Origin: Trichoplax sp. H2
Lineage: Eukaryota > Placozoa > Uniplacotomia > Trichoplacea
Reading direction: 5' to 3'
DNA length: 64,000 bases
Assembly (NCBI GenBank): GCA_003344405.1
Contig: NOWV01000069.1
Location: 186,001 to 250,000, forward strand
Within the stretch, counting starts at the first letter, position 1. Each line of letters opens with the position of its first letter. The translations under genes were made by a program, and so were the position numbers. Positions 61,267 through 64,000 of this stretch are shown here, piece by piece. The notes beneath the pieces are model-generated. The model saw only the letters and a program-made list of their open reading frames with translations. It had not been told where the DNA came from and did no database searches.

Positions 61267-64000
61267 CATTGTATAGAATTAACAATATACATATCTATCT
61301 AAATTATTTAACTTTGGTAGCAGTATAATTAGCTAGAAGTTAGCAATTAAGTATAGTGATACACACTTAGATTATAATTAACCAATTATAAAACGAACAT
61401 CGCTTAATTCTCCTTCTTTGCCTATACAAGTCAGTGTGATCTATTACGCAACAAAAAAAATATTATGCCGTAAAATTAATCTATACACCATAAGTTGTCT
61501 TATGCATAACGATGGTATAATTCTAATTAGTTTATTGGCTGCTCGTAAAGTCAATTTAACTAAATTTTAAATTTCAAAATATTATATTTGATATAATGGA
61601 ATAAATTGAACAATAAAGATGCTGATAGTAGCCCAAATGTGTCGCTAACTAGTTCGTATTTCCTCTTTGTCAAGCTAAGGATTATCTAAAAATTAAAATA
61701 TTTTGCTTACATAATCATATCTAAGCAGCAAATACTATACATACTATAAGCGTCACAAAAAACACAATAATTATTTGATTCTAAGTTTAAGTATACCAAA
61801 GTCACATTGGCTATCGAAATATTACTCAATCCTGGATAATCCAATAGCAATGATAAATATTAGTATAACTATATTGCCTGCGTTGCAATTCAAAATTGTT
61901 TTATATCACGGTCAATGAGTACTGTACGACAAAAAGTATCATGTGGTATGAATTTCTTGAAATTTATAATTATACAGTACATCAAGTATTCAGATTGAGT
62001 AAATTTCTTTCTTGGGTTTTTAATTTACAACATGAATCATACCAAAAATTTCACTTTAGCTGCTTGGTTTTGGAATTAATGTGCAAAGCATTCATTAGCC
62101 ATTCCACTTTGGAAGTTGTCTTTTAGGTCATCAACTATATAATGTTTTTGCAATTTAACGTATTAGCAGTCTTGTAGTAATAGTAGTATGATTAATATAA
62201 TTCTATTCCATGAGCAAATTTTTCTTATATCCTGTAGATAAATGAAGATTATGAAGTTAATAAGATTAACTGAGGGAGTGTCAGCATTCTTTGTGAGGTA
62301 ATTGCCAATAAGATAGAAAGGCCTGTAAATGTGTCAAATAGAATTTTCAGCGAAACGGCAAAGTACTTTCTTACTGTGCCAATATCAAATTTTTAAATGG
62401 AGGAGTACTGTTGTTAGAAGTTGATAAGTAAACTGAATATTAGCCACCGTATTTAGCAACTAGCAAAATAAAGTAAAAATATTATTAAAAGTTTATGATC
62501 TCTAACTTATCTTTTAACGTACTAGCTACCAGTGCAAAACTATCAACTTTCGTCTGCAAATTGTAATCTCGGTTGCATGGTAATCCTAAACATTCATAAC
62601 AGAATTGTTCTTTATTTTACGACCATCAGTTTGACTAAAAACCTATGGGCAAGTGTCGATGATACTGTCTGTATATTGTAGAAACGTGAAGATGAAATGT
62701 ACGAAAAAGACTTTTTTGGACACTATATTAAAGCAAAAATAGCAAATTTTTGTCAAGCTGACTGAAGCATGAACTTTTGCTCCCTGAAATAACATCAGAT
62801 TCAGATGATGCACTCTTCTTCATGTGAAATGCTTGTTTTCCGTACATTTTCTGAAAGTGTACTGTACCTGTTTGCTATATATAATGATTTAAATAAAATT
62901 TAGCTAATTTGATATAACAGAAAGCCATCCATAAAGCTTTAGATTGGCATAACTGTAAATAAATTTGCTCTATGATCGGAGCTTAGCGACACTGATGCGA
63001 TCCAAATTTTGTGGTAGCGCAATTTACTGACAGAATTCCTTTTATTTATCTTCCTATTCGATTTTAGCAAGATTAGTGCAACTAAGTAATTATGGAATTG
63101 GTATGTTACCATCAAATACAATTTAAATCTTTAAAATAGCTGCAATTAAAAAATTTATTCCGCTTCAAGAAAAGCTTACGGTACTATTATTCTAGAAGAT
63201 TAGTCGGCTTGTGGTAAATATACTATCAGAAAATTGTTTCCTGACCCAGGTATTAACATAGAAAATGTGAGATCGATTGGTACTAATTTGATTGCGATTA
63301 CAATTCAGAGAGGTTATCCTTGTGGCTCCGAAATTAATATATCACCTTATTCGCTGATTTAATTTTTTTAACAGATGGATGGAGGAAATTTTTAATCGTG
63401 ATAAATTCTAAATTTTCCTCTCAAAGACATAGAATTTCTGTGTATCGCGCTTAGACTGTCGATACTTCTAACCATTTTAGTGCTAGAGAAACTAGTTTAT
63501 TGCAACAGCCATATAGTTCTTCTCTTATTATTACAATTTCTCTGCTTGATGCTTGATGTTTATCAATGGATAGGACTGTCATTGACAGAGTAAACAAATT
63601 CATGACTGGTAGGAAAATTAAATACGGACAACATTAATAAAACCAAGGCTAAATTCTCATATGTTACAGTATAACGGTGAATAGCCAGAAAAGTTTCTAA
63701 ATTTATACGTGTATTTGTGCGTGATTGCGTATTCATTCCCTTAATATGGTCGATTAAGGTAGTTTACATCTGCATTCTTAATCGTTATTATGACAAGGCA
63801 GTCAAGGCAAAGGCAATTTAAAGTGATTTTGGTAACATCTACGTTGAAATTGCTTCCAACGATCTCGAACTAGAAAAATTTTATATATATATATCATCAT
63901 AAATTTATTCCATCGCTAGTGTTCCAAGAGATTTAGGATTATTTGCCTAGACTACACAAGTCATTAAGACAAGAATCTGTAAGGTAATACCTAATCTTTC
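61267..64000. other. Intergenic region to window end
   Basis: AT-rich, with the F-box gene's probable polyadenylation signals near 61600-61617 and a short (TA)n run near 63880-63895. Open frames at 61896-62126 and 62939-63121 show no family resemblance. No RNA gene recognised. Confidence 0.5.

Overview
The window is nuclear DNA from an animal with an AT-rich genome, short GT-AG introns and animal-only protein families. The mix best fits a placozoan (Trichoplax/Hoilungia type): a CUB/LDLa/LRR seven-helix receptor, one RAF gene, one MAPKAPK gene, and single-exon divergent GPCR and F-box genes. That assignment is an inference; another early-branching animal is possible. Almost every gene is split into small exons. 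I built the models by hand from splice sites, phase continuity and protein-family resemblance, and internal exons were accepted only where the phases join.

Layout. 140-11438 (+): 25 exons of a giant receptor whose 5' end lies before the window. It has 8 CUB-like and 7 LDLa-like modules, an LRR N-cap, 8 LRRs and a 7TM domain of the glycoprotein-hormone/relaxin receptor type. 13913-17597 (+): an 8-exon, 241-residue protein I do not recognise. 18581-23583 (-): LRRC45, 15 exons, 635 residues. 27544-28584 (+): a divergent rhodopsin-like GPCR. 31978-44203 (+): RAF kinase, 19 exons, 744 residues, with a 6.6-kb first intron holding three tandem-repeat families and an interstitial TTAGGG tract. 46480-47487 (-): TMEM167B/kish, 3 exons, 75 residues. 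50987-55134 (+): MAPKAPK2/3-type kinase, 10 exons, 353 residues, with a five-copy tandem array just upstream. 56048-56869 (-): CFAP299, 2 exons, 234 residues. 59677-61266 (+): an intronless F-box/ankyrin-like protein, 529 residues. The rest is intergenic DNA with local duplications, a 45-bp minisatellite, inverted repeats and a cluster of TACAGTACTGTA-like motifs.

How the genes relate. Two receptors and two MAP-kinase-pathway kinases (RAF for the ERK arm, MAPKAPK for the p38 arm) share the window. LRRC45 and CFAP299 are centrosome/cilium genes, TMEM167B is a Golgi secretory factor, and the F-box protein is a probable ubiquitin-ligase adaptor. Nothing indicates co-transcription; strands alternate and spacing is several kb.

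Most notable: the CUB-LDLa-LRR-7TM receptor built from phase-matched exon modules; a U12-type intron in RAF at the catalytic-loop asparagine codon; and the unrecognised eight-exon gene.
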